The notes under the pieces: model-generated | What the model was told of the DNA's origin: nothing | Databases searched by the model: none | Seen by the model: the letters and a program-made list of their open reading frames with translations, nothing else | Source of the DNA: Lytechinus pictus | Lineage: Eukaryota > Echinodermata > Echinoidea > Temnopleuroida > Toxopneustidae | Assembly: GCF_037042905.1 (NCBI RefSeq) | Contig: NC_087250.1 | Span: forward strand, 1,031,501-1,095,500 | Direction: 5' to 3' | DNA: 64,000 bases | Shown here: one piece after another, positions 31,733-44,376 of the stretch | Layout: each line of letters begins with the position of its first letter | Numbering within the stretch: the stretch's first letter is position 1 | Made by a program: the position numbers and the translations under genes

Positions 31733-32031
31733 CCTACGGGGGGGGGGGGGGGGGGGCAGAGGGGGCAGTCTGTCCCCCCTGATGAGCCACAACCCATGCA
31801 AAGTGCCCCCCTGACGAGCTTGAAAGACCTTTTTTGCCCCCCCCCCCCCCCCCCTGACGAGCTTGAAGACCTTTTTTTTTTTTTTTTTTTTTTTTTGCTT
31901 GTCAAATTTTTTTCTGGTACGAAATCCTTCACTTGTGATTAAAGACCCTTTTTTATTTTTATTTTTTTTGCTTGTCAATTTTTTTGGCGGACGGTTTTGC
32001 CCCCCCTGTGAAAAATCCTAGGTACGCCACT
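31733..32031. repeat. G-run/C-run/T-run element
   Basis: Begins AGCGTACCTACGGGG and ends AATCCTAGGTACGCCAC, an inverted pair around CCCTGACGAGCTTGAA repeats, long C and T runs, and two TTTTGCTTGTCAA motifs. Open frames on both strands are homopolymer artefacts. Confidence 0.55.
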
Positions 32032-33355
32032 GGGAAGTATTGATTCTTTTCTTAAAATGGTGGACAAAATTATTTTGCCCTCACAACTGTTGACTGAAAT
32101 GAACTATTGTCTGTTTAATTTGCCAACCTAAATCGAAATCATTATAAATTGGGCAAACTCGAAACAATAAGTTCAATAATCACAATAGACAGAAACCTGC
32201 CAGTGAATGCTGCCACTTTAATTCATATTTTTTGTTTAGTTTCGTTTCTAAATAGCAGCTACATAATTTTTTTTTTCAGTCAAGCAATGACACGTCAAAA
32301 TTCCAATCAATATCATAACTTTCATCAATGTTATCGGTATACCATTTAACCCAAATAGATTGGGAAAGCTATTTATACTGACAATAATGAAATAATACCA
32401 GTGTAATAGCTAGCTTTTATGTATACGTTATCCTATATCTAACACTATCATAATTGACAATATCACACAGTTCATTCTAAGCTTCTTCAGATATTGGGAG
32501 CAAAAAGAATATTTTGAAATAGACGGCTTTCAGGGGCAGTGCCATGCCCAGGAGGAGCAGGGAACAACCCGGCCACTCCGAATTTTTAAAGTAATTAAAA
32601 AGGGATCGAAAGAGATTGAGGAAGACGTATTGATCTGTTAGAGTCAAGGGGTGCAACATTCAAAATAGGTAGATTAGGCAGGAGAAAAAGGAACCATGAA
32701 GAAGAAGAAGAAGAAGAAGAGAATAAAGTCAAATAGGTTCATATCAGATAAATGAGAATAGTTTGGAGGGGCACAAAGGAAATGAAGGAATAGCCCTGCC
32801 TGGGAAGCGGGGGTGCTGAATCACCCCAAGATTTTATTTAGGGTGCTTCGTGTAGGCAACACTCCCTGGAATTATGGTAGGCATTAAAAAATTGTGAAAT
32901 GTAAGCGAAATGACCTATATTTTGTTCTGACCCCCCCCCCTTGCCTTATGCTTGTCAAATTTCTCTGTCCCAAAATAGCCTTCCTTTTGTAATGTAACCT
33001 TGCTTTTTTTTGGTCAAATTTACTTCAGCATCCCAAGTTCAACAAAAATCGTTTCCCAGGGAACTGGAATAAAGAGAAGGGTGACGATTGTTTCCCAGGT
33101 TACATACCAGCTTGACATTTACCAGCAAAATTCTGTCCTGTCGAGTTCTTACGGGAGTTACCATAAACAGAAACAGATTAAGAGCAAAGCAAAATGAAAG
33201 ACCATGGTCATGATGGTCGTGTGTCCAAAGTCCATTGCCCTGAGACGCAGTACCCCCTGGGGGTATGACCAACATCTTGTATTGAAACCCTTTTTGGCAC
33301 TAAAACGACCTTCATTTTGAGGTGAAACATTTTTTTTTGCTTGTCAAATTTAAAT
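32032..33355. other. Non-coding, no gene seen
   Basis: Mixed repeat fragments. A (GAA)n tract is at about 32698-32720, and TTGCTTGTCAAATTT motifs lie beside C-runs (about 32930-32965, 33335-33352). Confidence 0.4.
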
Positions 33356-34603
33356 AGGCGGATCCAGGGGGCCGAGGGGCCCTGGGCGGCTGGGCCCCCT
33401 ATTGGCGGAGCAAAATTAAAGAAAAAGTGGAAAGGAAGGGGGAAAAGAAGAAAAAATAGAGGATGAAGACGAGTGAATGAAAAAGGGTGAGGGGAAGACT
33501 TGGAAAATAAAGTTTAAAAATCTTTCATGTCAATTTATAAACGCTTCGCGCTCGCATTGCATGTTTGATGAGATACATAAGATTCTTCCTCAAAAGGCTG
33601 AGATTGAGCTTAAAATATCAAGTTTTGAGGTCATTAAACAAAACATATTTCAGCTCCGACATCGAGCTTTCATTTTTTTTTTGGATTTACAAATTGATTT
33701 TCAAAAAGTGCCCTGTAAAATGTCCGTTTTGTTGTCTCAGTATCAAAATTTTCAGCTCGCACTGCGCGCTCGCATTATTTGATTTGCCATTAATTTATCT
33801 TTGTGTATTCCATAAAGTTCTCAAAATATATGCATCCCTTTTTAGGTTTGATAAGTTTCAAAACCTATCAGTCAGCGCTGCGCGCTCACATTTTGATTGG
33901 TGAGTAATGTATAGTTCTACAAAAATAAGTAATTCTATAACAACACAAGCATGTTTATTGAGATACGCAGCTTGTTCTTTAATTGAAACATGCTTAAATT
34001 ATCCAGTTTCAGATTAGAAAAAAAATCTGCTCATGCTTCGCGCTCACACTAGTATTGATGTAGAATAGCCCAATTACCCATCCTTTTCATGATTTACAAA
34101 ACATGAAATGAGTGAACCGTTTTTAGATCTCAATCTCGATTTTTTTTTCCGCTCGCGCTTCGCGCTCACATTGCTCAGTTATATACTTATTCTGTTCATG
34201 ATTACAAAAAGTGCTTAAAATGTCAAAAAAATTTAGGTCGGGATGTCAGTAATTTTCAGCTCGCGCTTCGATCGCGCTCGCTTTATTTGATTGTTGAAAT
34301 ATGAATTGTCTCCATGAAGGTCCCATACGCAATTAGGATCACAAACATTGCCGAAAACGTTCAATTTTAAAGACTAAATACATGAAATTTCAAAAATAAA
34401 TAAATAAAATAGCTCGCGCTCGCACTATTTAAATAGAACTTATATGATTAATATATTATGTATGTTATTTTATAAGACTACAGCTAAGAAGTGACTGTTA
34501 CGAATGCCCCTTCAAAGAAAGAAACAAAAATCAACTTTGAGTGGCCGATCGGGGAAATCATGGGTGAATCCCCCCCCCCTATTGATGAAAGCTGGATCCG
34601 CCT
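33356..34603. mobile_element. 1.25-kb element with AGGCGGATCCAG inverted ends and CTCGC array
   Basis: Perfect 12-bp inverted ends AGGCGGATCCAG (33356 and 34603). The interior holds at least seven diverged units centred on GCTCGCGCTTCGCGCTCRCA (about 33541, 33752, 33872, 34031, 34151, 34257, 34411), each followed by an AT-rich spacer with TTTGAT/TTCAT-like words, at 106-211 bp spacing. No transposase. The array may be an older repeat captured between the ends. Confidence 0.6.
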
Positions 34604-35174
34604 CTGAATTTAGGCCTACATTAGCACCCCAAGCCAAAAGAATCGTTCCCAGGACGCTGCCCAAGTCCCAGCACATTCCATCCCTCTCTAGAATCAGATA
34701 TTGCTTTGCAAGCGCTGCGAGAAATCGAACACATCCTCGTTTCGGAATTGGTTCAATTCAATTGAAATCCATTTTACCTAATTATTAAAACCTTTGATAT
34801 CCGCATTCACACAGCTATCGTTATCCGTTTATTTTTAGATCTCCAAAACAAAAGCGGGTCCGGAAAAATTCAGAGGTTTAATCCCAAAATAAATAAAAGA
34901 CCCAGGGAAAGTTATGGATCCTTATTTTTATGTAGCCATAAACACTGTGATGATTAATAACCGAATGGCAATTATCATGAGTTTGCTATAAATTGGTAAA
35001 AGATGGTTTGACCATCGATCATTAGAAATACGACAGTGATTGATATATCACGTTAATTGGTCTGTCTGCCTTACATTTCTTGAATTCTTGGCATATTTTC
35101 TGGTAGGAGTAGGCTATAGAGTGAATATTGTAAAAAGGACATTAAAAGGCAATACTTTCCTTCATGACAAAAAG
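34604..35174. other. Upstream region of the IL-17-like gene
   Basis: No ORF of note. CTATAAATTGG at about 34986-34996 is a TATA-like motif about 180 bp before the proposed start codon and a reasonable promoter candidate. Confidence 0.35.
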
Positions 35175-38100
35175 ATGACATATTTTACAGTGATGGTGAG
35201 TTTGAACAATTTTTTAAAAATTTATTTTCTTTTTCATAGTTTCTGTGATAATCTATTAAACGTCTATATATATTATGATAACGAAGATAATTATGGGGGT
35301 AATTATAGCAAGTATTTTACTGATTAAAATGACGGGAGTGATGATGATATATAATGATATCAATAACGACGATGTTGCTAGACATGATAATAATTCTAAT
35401 TATTGATGATAATAACATAAATAGCATCACATAGACCTGCTAAATTCAACTGACATCTATAAAGGTGTAGATGTTTGTTTTTCTTTATCAATTTTTATCA
35501 CTTTTTTGTTAATTTTTGATCAAAAGAATGCAGTTATCATAATGGTTATCGTGATGCTCTCATCTCCGATGACGTCAAATATTTCTGGACACGTGATTGG
35601 TTGGAATATACCGTCAGAAAAAGAGAGCAACAGTGACATGCTACAGAGAAACGGTAAGATCTATACTCACTAATTATAAGACTAAATTGGTCCCCATTAC
35701 ATGAAAGTTAGTATCGTAGTAATTTTGCCATTCGGTTGTATCTGCCAATTAGAATCAAGGATTACATTGGATGATATAATAATATGTATGCAAACATTCA
35801 GGACCAGTGTGGTATATATAGGCCTAGTTCTTTGTAAGTTTTGCATGGCTTTATGAACGATGAAGGTCCTATTCTTGATTCTGAATCAAATGTAATCTGC
35901 TGATCAAATGAGCAAAAAAAAATTCAGGGGGCTTGTATCGGACAAAATGTGAATAAAAATTGCGAGCGACATTTTTATTATAAACATCTAGTTTGGTGAT
36001 CGGATAGATTTGGACAGAATATTCAGAAACCAATATTATATTTTATCATTCCCTCTTTCATTTTCTCTTTTTTCTTGGTCGTGATTATTATCATTACTAT
36101 TTTTTTTTTGGGGGGGGGGGGGCAAGCCCCCCATCTGTACGCCAAGGAATTTCAGTCCACAAGTCCATCCCAACAAAGTTGATTTGAATAAAAAAGAGAA
36201 AAACCAACAAGCATAACACTGAAAATTTCATCAAAATCGGATGTAAAATAAGAAAGTTATGACATTTTAAAGTTTCGCTTAATTTCACAAAACAGTTATA
36301 TGCACATCCTGTTCGGTATGCAAACGAGGAGACTATAATGTTCTAATATATTCTAATTTTCCCCTCATTGTCAAGTGAAACAATGATTAATTCCTCCCTG
36401 AACATGTGAAAATAACATAGTTTAATACTATATGGTTCAGACAAGTTGGTCCTCATTATCAAATCTGTAAAAAATGAAATATTGTATAATTCAAACAATA
36501 AAAAACAAAAGAAATAGTGAGTGATGGACATCATCGACCGACTGATCTGCTTGTCACTGAGTTGTGCATATCACTGTTCTGTGAAAAATAAGGGAAACTT
36601 TAAAATGCCATAACTTTCTTATTTTACGTCCGATTTTGATGAGATTTTCAGCATTCTGCTAGTTTGATTTTTCTCTATTTATTCAAATCAACATTTTTCT
36701 GGGGTGGACTTGACCTTTAAAAAAGCTTCCCCAAATGAGAGAGAAAGAGAGCGAGGGGGGAGAAGGGGGTCAGTGAAGAGAGGAATTGGGGTTTGGGTTT
36801 GTTTTAAGTCTAGCTGAATGAATATTTTGATAGATATTTTCTATATTCATTATTTTTTTCACCTAGCTTTATTTTTATGTTCATGAAACGCAATGACTCG
36901 AAAAAAAACTTTCTGCTGTAAAACGGAGATTTCTATTGTATTCTTGGTTTCGCAAACATATTTTGAGTTGAAATAAAATTTGTTTCATTTTCATTATTTC
37001 AATTTCAAGTTTCAATTTCAATTATTTCTATAATCTATGTAAACAAAATGATATCTCCTTTGATTTAAAACTGGTTTCAATATCAATTAGCATAAATAGA
37101 AAAATGGGTGAAGATCGAATGATCTTTATAAAATCGAAACTTCGCTTCTTGGATATTCCAATGTATAATGATAATACTTTTCATTGATTTGATTTGATTT
37201 GATTTATTTTATTTCCACATTTCTAAACAAAAAACAAAGAATATACAAGTATAACATTTTTTTTTTCAATATTACATAATAAGCAAATATTTTTTTAAAC
37301 ATAATGAATAATGCACATAAATCATTATAAAATATCAACTGTACTGTGAAATTATATATCTATATACATTTTCTTTAATTACTGAACATATATAGAAATG
37401 TGGGAGACCTCCATCTTAAGCTTGGAGCTTAACACATAAACCTGCCCCTAAAAGCTGAGAGAAAATGTCCTCTGTCACTCTACCATTTTCCCAAAAAAAA
37501 ACTTTATCAGGTGCCCGTTTCATAAAACTTGTTATAATAAAAAAAAATGCAATAACATTTGGAAGCCACTGAAATCCTTCAATCTGATTGGCTGAAAGTA
37601 AATTTGTAATAGAAATGATCTTTATGAAACGGGACACAGATCTTTACATTTGTCAACGTTGTGAATGTAAACAAAGATTAATGTCACCAAAACTCGATTG
37701 AAATAAATTTGACTGAAAAGAAATCATCTTATACAAAACTTCATTTGTTTTATTTCACTCTAAATAGAACGAGCTGTTGGAGGAAGGTATGACTATGTAA
37801 CTGAGTTATATAGTAGTTATGACAGTATGGGAGGCCTTGAGAGCCTTGTTGATATTCCAGACACACAATCGTGCATTGACCCGCCAATCGAGGACCTTCA
37901 ACGGTGTATCAACACTGTGCCAAGTGAACAAGCCATCGAGTTAGAATCAAATCTAGAATATGATTTAGAAAATCGGTTCAACTTCTCTGTCTATGCAACC
38001 GAACCGACATCAACCCCGGTCCCGGTTAATCTGGGTGAGGGAGAACACGCCCTCAACGAGAGAACCCTTTGCCCATGGAAATACAAGACGAATTCTAATC

Positions 38101-40098
38101 TCAACAGGTATGGATTAATTCAGTTTGCTTTAAAAGTTAAGTCCATCGAAACAGAAAGTTATTATATGAATCAAATTTTCATCAAATTTGGACGTAAAAT
38201 AAAAGAACGTCATGACCAGAGAGCTGTTCTCTCAAACACAGAATTTTTTGTTAACTGTGACTCATTCTTATGCCTTTAAAGCAGATACGAACCAATATCG
38301 CCATCTCGAGTCCTGGCCAGTATCCTGACCATAGAGATGTATAGCGTAATTAGTATATACATCTCTATGATCCTGACCCATAATGCTAGTGTAGTCTAGT
38401 AATATAGACTCACTTGAATGATAAAATGCTAATTATATAACTACTCAATTCATTTATACCGCAATAATTATGTTACCAAGTAGCAAAACAATCACTTTTC
38501 CTCTCAAAACATTTCAGTTTCTCTATACAAATACAATTATGGGTCAATTTATTCTCTGTAGTATTAGTAGATATCGGAAAACGTATATTTTAAGACTGTA
38601 TTTATAACACTCAGTCAATGAGAGACCACACACAGTTCACTCCCCATTTAAAGTGAATGAAACAATTGTAGCTTTAATTCTCGGTCATTTTCTTTTTTGC
38701 TTTCTATTTATATTCTGACAATAAATGTGTTTCTTTGATAGATTTAATGTATCTTTATTTCTATCTAACATAATGATACATGGAATAAATAGTGCGACTC
38801 TAAGTTTAAATAGCCTTATACTGGATACATTATATTGATCTGTTTTCCAGCCTAATAAAACAGAACAACAATAACACATTCCTATTGCTATATCAAATAT
38901 CAGACTGAGGGCAATTCAATACTCTTTTTTTGGGGGGAGGAGGGGGATAAGAAGTCAGATCTTTGTCCAAATTATAATGATAAGACTTTAAACATAGAAA
39001 ATCTATAAGGAATAAATGCCCGTCTAATAAGTTATCAATTTATATTAATATTTTTGAACTATTGTAATTTATTTTCCCTCGTTGTTTTCACTAACTCAAT
39101 CTGAATATTACGTCGGATTTGTCCTTTTCATAATTTGTTTTTGTTTCGAATATTGCCCCCCCCCCCCCCATTCAGATTCCCCATAGACATCCAGTACGCC
39201 CAATGTCAATGTCGCAATTGCATCGATCCTGACATGCATACGTTATCGATCATTAATCTATGTCGGCCAATCGTTTCTTGGAGAGTAGTGTTAACCAGAG
39301 GACCCTGTGTCAATGGAACTTACCAGTAAGAAAATATTTTCTCTGTTTATAAGTCTAGTATTCATTGAACATTTTGTATGTAACGAGATAATTTGCCAAT
39401 TCGTTTTAGCATTTACGCAGAAAAGTTAATTCGAGATAAACCTTCAAGGAATTTTCAAATTTTGATTTGATTTATATTCATTTAGATATTTTCATCACAC
39501 CCTATCCACTGATAGGCAACAAAGTGTAATTTATATAATGGTTGGTCTTTGACACCAACAGCCGATGTGTGAAGAGAGCACAATACAACAGATGGTTACA
39601 AAACTTGTTTACTGACGTACTATAGTTACCCGGTTCCTGTCACACTTTCATTTCTTATGAATTAAATGCTATGTCGGAGGATGCTGCGGCAAAATCTTCA
39701 TTTGAAAAGTGTTAGTACTTATACGCAAGTTGTACAATGGGGAAGATCATTAGAGAACACTGAGTTACTCACGAGCTACTACGAATTGGCAGGCAAAGAT
39801 ATCGAAGGATATTCCCTGCAAAAATCCTAAATCCTAACCATGACCAAACAATAAAATATTTTCAATAGAAAATGATATCTCAATCTATCTAAAATACCTA
39901 AAGTCATTTATTTCGTATGAATGGATGCACGGACCTTTAAAAATGAAAATGCATATTCGGTCAATATATTAACGGACTAAATGCCTCAGCAACCACCATG
40001 ATTCTCAAGTTAAAAAGAGATCATTTTCACTACTGCTAGCACTAGCTTTATTACTACTACTACTATACTACCACTACTACCACCACCACCACCACCAT

Positions 40099-40163
<65 letters not shown>

Positions 40164-40218
40164 TAACTACTACTACTACTGCTACTACTACTATTACTAC
40201 TACTACTACTTCTACTAT

Positions 40219-40280
<62 letters not shown>

Positions 40281-40350
40281 ACTACTACTACAACTACTAC
40301 TACCGCTACTACTACTACTACTGCTACTACTACTACTATACTATTATTAT

Positions 40351-40385
<35 letters not shown>

Positions 40386-40635
40386 TTACTATTACTCTAG
40401 TACCACTCAACATGGTACCACTACTAAAATGATATGAATAATAATTACAATTGTGGTGATATTGATAATTATTAGTGAATAATGAATAGATAAAACGAAG
40501 AAATAATGTGAAAATAAAAAAAAATGTGCTCAAATGATTGATTTCCACGTTTTTGTCTTTCCCCCCAGATATATTGAGGAGAATCTACCTGTTCCAGTGG
40601 CATGTGTATGTGATCGTCGAAACCATTTAGTATGA
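35175..40635 (+). CDS. Interleukin-17-like secreted cytokine, five exons, 234 aa
   Basis: Proposed exons: 35175-35195, 35527-35653, 37768-38107, 39176-39325, 40569-40635 (TGA 40633-40635); total 705 nt, in frame. All junctions are GT-AG with compatible phases (0, 1, 2, 2). Exons 1-2 give a hydrophobic signal peptide (YFTVMNAVIIMVIVMLSS); exon 1 (7 codons) and its join are the weakest part. Exon 3 ends with TLCPWKYKTNSNLNR, exon 4 has AQCQCRNCIDPD and RGPCVNGTYQ, and exon 5 has VPVACVCD. These are the IL-17 CPW, CxCxxC and terminal CxC signatures of the cystine-knot fold. N-glycosylation sites include NFS and NGT. The family signals through IL-17R/SEFIR receptors and in sea urchin larvae acts in the gut response to bacteria. 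Reading through exon 4 would stop at once (TAA 39327), so exon 5 is needed. MITEs and an (ACT)n tract sit in the introns. Confidence 0.85.
36161..36720. mobile_element. Foldback MITE, AAGTCCACC family (copy 2), in IL-17 intron 2
   Basis: AAGTCCATCCCAACAAAG...GGGGTGGACTTGACCTTTAA, with the same mirrored interior as 21842-22449 (GCATAACACTGAAAATTTC against GATTTTCAGCATTCTGC). A G-run precedes it (36103-36122). Confidence 0.72.
37511..37637. mobile_element. 127-bp palindromic MITE in IL-17 intron 2
   Basis: GTGCCCGTTTCATAAAACTTG at the left and TTTATGAAACGGGACAC at the right are inverted. The interior contains CTGATTGGCTG. GTTTCATAAA ends recur at about 47810 and 48045. Confidence 0.6.
38127..38285. 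repeat. Degraded AAGTCCA-family MITE fragment in IL-17 intron 3
   Basis: TTAAGTCCATCGAAACAG, then AATCAAATTTTCATCAAATTTGG and GTAAAATAA, a diverged half of the 21842 family. It makes an accidental open frame continuous with exon 3, which is not real coding sequence. Confidence 0.5.
38330..38369. mobile_element. 40-bp palindromic insertion with 8-bp target duplication (2)
   Basis: CATAGAGATGTATA...TATACATCTCTATG around a GCGTAATTAG centre, flanked by ATCCTGAC (38322-38329 and 38370-38377). The arms are nearly identical to 20079-20114, but the target differs. It lies in intron 3 of the IL-17-like gene. Confidence 0.78.
40034..40395. repeat. (ACT)n microsatellite in IL-17 intron 4
   Basis: About 360 bp of ACT/CTA triplets with interruptions. 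The poly-Val frame on the - strand comes from this tract. Confidence 0.95.
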
Positions 40636-42900
40636 TGATAGGATGGTTTGAATCCATTGTAAATATTTGTTAACCTATTTATTACTTTTGAAGATACTCG
40701 TTGACTATACCTTGCTCGTTGGAAATGATTTATTTAAAATATTTTGGGGGCCATAGGAGCGTCTCCAGAGTCGTTATGGGGGGACGGTGACTGAAATATT
40801 ATGATGTGACTCTTTAACATCATGGGATTTATCCACCCAACCCAACACATGTTTTCAATGTTTTTTCTTCCTTTTCCTTTTTCTTCTTCCTGCTCTTTTG
40901 CTCTCTCCCATAATATTTTCGTTCGCATTTGGTTTTTCAAATGTTTGAATATTCATTTTTCTTCATAAAAAATATAGTTGCTCCCTGGTGGTGCCGCCCC
41001 ATGACATGTGTTTAGGTAACTCTGTAAGATACTTCATGAGAAGTACAGTGTTCGATCTTTGCCTTGACCTTCATTTTTGATAACAATTATTTATTCAAGA
41101 AATTGCCTTTTTTCGAGGTCTATCAGTCGCTTAAGATATATTTCAAAGGGGGAAGCTGGAAGTTCACTCAAAAATTAGGTTGGTATTAATGGTATAATGG
41201 AAAGTGAATATAAGTCTATTAATGGAGATTTTGAGAAAATGTATATCTTATATTTTTAAAGTGAATTTAGTTATGTCACCTGCAAGCAGCTTGCCATAAT
41301 TATGTCATGAAAAAATCAATTCAATTTTCCCTAAAAATGATTATCATTTTTATACCAGCATCTCATATTTTCGGTCATCATGAAGGAACCTATTAGAATT
41401 TGTGTAATTTATCATTGACTTGGGCTGTTGCTCCATTGCCAGGGGCCGCGGAACGGTTTTCAAAGTGGGGGGGGGGGGGGGGGGGCTGACAATGCAAAAA
41501 ATCACAATCATATGGTAATTTTTTACGTTTTTGTACATGGTTTTGGAAAAAAAGTGGGGGGGGGGGCTGATATGTTTTCTCCAAATCTTGCAATATGTTG
41601 CCCCCAAAAAACTGCTTTTGTTAATTCAAACTTGGGGAAGGTGGACTTTCCCTTGAATGCATTTTCTAAGAAACGTCAAAGATTGATTTAGGTCGAACTC
41701 TTCAACAAATTAGTCAAATTGACTAGATGCAGTGGTCAGATGGTGCAACTGATATATCTAGTCACATTTCTGACGTATTTTGTACTCAGAAATGACTCCG
41801 TTCTAGTAATATACGACTAGAAAATAGTCAAATATCACTAGAATAACAGTTGCATCCAGCTGACTCGATTAATTAGTGATTTTGACTAGTGATTTGAGAA
41901 GGCATAGGGAGTGATTTTTTCATGTACAAATTTGTTGCCTCTTTCTGAATTGTTAATTAATATTTTTATCTCACTATGGATTTTTTTTTTTTTACGCTTC
42001 GGTTGACAACACCTTGAAATAATCATATTATGCTACATATTAAAAACACGTTGGCTTGTGCCCCCTCCCCCCGCCCGTGACAAATATATACATATAAACC
42101 GGTTTTATTAATTCACCAAATACAGCTCACTTCGTTGTTACAAAAAAGTTCAAAAAATAATTTAGCTATTGAATTCAACTAGTAAAACAAAATGAAACTC
42201 TTTCCAATTCTAAATTTTCAGTGAAATTTCAAAATCAGTTGATCATCAATACTTTAAATCGATGTATACCGTAACAATTCGAACGAGTCCGGCGATCCAC
42301 TGACATGAACAAACCTAGAGACACACATTAAATCAATTTTGAAACGCTTGCCCAACAACTCCCTATTTCACAGTTGAATTACAAATACATCTAAACTGCA
42401 CAAATCTGTTTCATAACACTGCCCTTAACTCGTTGATTCATGAAACTTGCAAATGCTTATCAAAAGAAATATTTGTATTAACACCTTGATATCTTCTCAT
42501 ATTTAAATGAAGTTAAGAGGAAATATTGATGTACTTTGGTAAGAGATTTACAGATAATTTTTGAAAAGGTGATGAAGATTGACAACTTAAAGGGTGGGAA
42601 GGGGAAGAAAAAAGAAGACGAAGGACTCTTAAAGAAATAAGTAATAGTAGTTCGTATAGCATACTTAATTAATGCAGGAATGTAATTGATATCCCCTTAT
42701 ACTGGGGTTCATTTCGTAAAGTTCAAGAGAATCGTGCTTTCAGTAAGAAAGGAATATTATTGTCTGTAAACCATTACGTACTCTGTATCAGAGATAAAAT
42801 AAAGTATCATGTTGTCATGGTGACATTTCTCACTCAGACAAATGTTGTTTTTGTTTTTCTGTAATGCTGATATAGGATCTAAATTCCTTTCTGATTTTTA
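40636..42900. other. Non-coding, no gene seen
   Basis: Downstream of the IL-17-like gene. It includes a G-run element (about 41440-41600) and AT-rich DNA. ACTAGAAAATAGTCAAATATC-like words at about 41700-41900 hint at a degenerate palindrome. Confidence 0.4.
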
Positions 42901-42951
42901 GGATCACACAAATTATTATATTGATGCTGATTTTGGGTTCTCAAATGGATA

Positions 42952-43345
42952 GAATGATGGTGGCGATGATGATGATGATATCATGATGGTGATGATAATA
43001 GTGATAGTGATGATGATGGCCATGATAATAGTGATGATGATGATGGTGATTATGGTGATGATGATAGTGCTGACGGCGGTCGATGATGATGACGTGGTGG
43101 TGGTGAAGATAAAAATGGTCGAAGGTGATGATGGTACTGCTGGTGAGGTGATGATGATGACGGAGGTGATGATTAAGACGACGATGATAGCGGTGGTGAC
43201 GATTGTATCGGATACGTGCATTTTTTTGTGTTTGATGTTGATATACGATAACAATGTTTATGAAGATCAATGACGACGATGTCAATAAGACCCCTATTTT
43301 GAAAAGAATGAATAACGGTGCTAGTGATGACGAAAGTGATGGTGG
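42952..43345. repeat. (GAT)n microsatellite
   Basis: Imperfect GATGATGGTGAT array. Open frames on both strands encode His/Ile/Met runs and are artefacts. Confidence 0.93.
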
Positions 43346-43499
43346 TGGCGTAGCCTATTTATTTTTTTAATGAGCACAAGTGCGACTTCGACATCCCGCT
43401 TCGATGCTAACAATATTGCATACCGACAACTGCGTTGTGAAATCGAACAACTACTAAAGCGTTAACACTGATCACAAATATGCTGCTTTGTCAGCTTGG

Positions 43500-43605
43500 A
43501 GACGGGGGGGGGGGGGTCATTGAGAGATAGAGGGGGGGGGAATAGAGAAGAAAAGAGAATAGAGGGGGAGAGAGAGAGAGAGAGAGAGAGAGAAGGAGAG
43601 GGAGT
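43500..43605. repeat. G-run and (AG)n tract
   Basis: Two G-runs (43503-43516, 43533-43540) and an (AG)n dinucleotide stretch (43563-43592). Confidence 0.85.
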
Positions 43606-43687
43606 TATAGGACCAACCATGGACCAAGGGATGCAATGAAAGTGGGAGACGTTTTTAGTTGGGTTATCTGTAACACGTACGTGACCG

Positions 43688-44250
43688 TTAAAGGTCAAGT
43701 CCACTGATTTGAATCGATAGAAAAAGATCAAACAAGCATAATGCTGAAAATTTCTTCAAATTCCGATGTAAAATAAGAAAGTTATGACATTTTAAAAATT
43801 TCGCTGATTTTTCACAAAATGGTTATATGCACAATTAAGTCACAAATGAGAGAATCGATGACGTCCCTCACTATTTTTTTTTTAAATTATACAATATTCC
43901 AATCTTTACAGATTTCACAACAAGGACCAACTTGACTTAACCATAAAATGCTAAACAATGGTAATTCCACATGTTCAGGGAGAAATAAAGCTTTGTTTCA
44001 CAGGACGAGGAGAAAATTATGATATTTCATAAAACACAAAAGAAACAGTGATGTCATCGGTACCCCCATTTGCATACCGACCAGGATGTGCAAATAACTG
44101 TTTTGTGAAATTAAGTGAAACTTAAAAATGTCATAACTTTCTTGACTTATTTTACAATCCCATTTTGATGAAATTTTCAGTGTTATGCTCGACTGTTAGA
44201 TTTTTCTCTTTTTATTCAAATAATTTTTTGGGGGCGGACTTGTCATTTAA
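43688..44250. mobile_element. Foldback MITE, AAGTCCACC family (copy 3)
   Basis: TTAA-AGGTCAAGTCCACTGAT at the left and GGCGGACTTGTCAT-TTAA at the right. TTAA at both ends looks like a target duplication. The interior mirrors GCATAATGCTGAAAATTTC. Confidence 0.75.
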
Positions 44251-44376
44251 ATGGTTTTGTGTTCTTACTGCTTAGGTGTCTAAATAACAAATTTAGCCTG
44301 TATGCCAATTTTCCAAATGTGAGCAGAATTTATGAGATTCAAAAAGACATATGTTCGATCATGGATGTGTTCCAGT

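Noticed and set aside
31520..31978. Frames on both strands with Gly, Lys or Pro runs
   Set aside because: Created by G, C and T homopolymers of a repeat element.
37827..38279. Reading exon 3 of the IL-17-like gene as a 150-aa single-exon gene
   Set aside because: The part after 38107 is a degraded MITE; the GT donor and the phase match to 39176 show that the exon ends there.
39176..39329. Ending the IL-17-like protein at the TAA after exon 4
   Set aside because: That stop overlaps a good donor (CCA|GTAAGA), and exon 5 at 40569 supplies the expected CxC terminus in the right phase.
40034..40395. CRISPR-like or other structured array
   Set aside because: Simple (ACT)n microsatellite; no repeat-spacer structure anywhere in the window.
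42983..43273. 96-aa Met/Val/Asp-rich frame
   Set aside because: Translation of the (GAT)n microsatellite.
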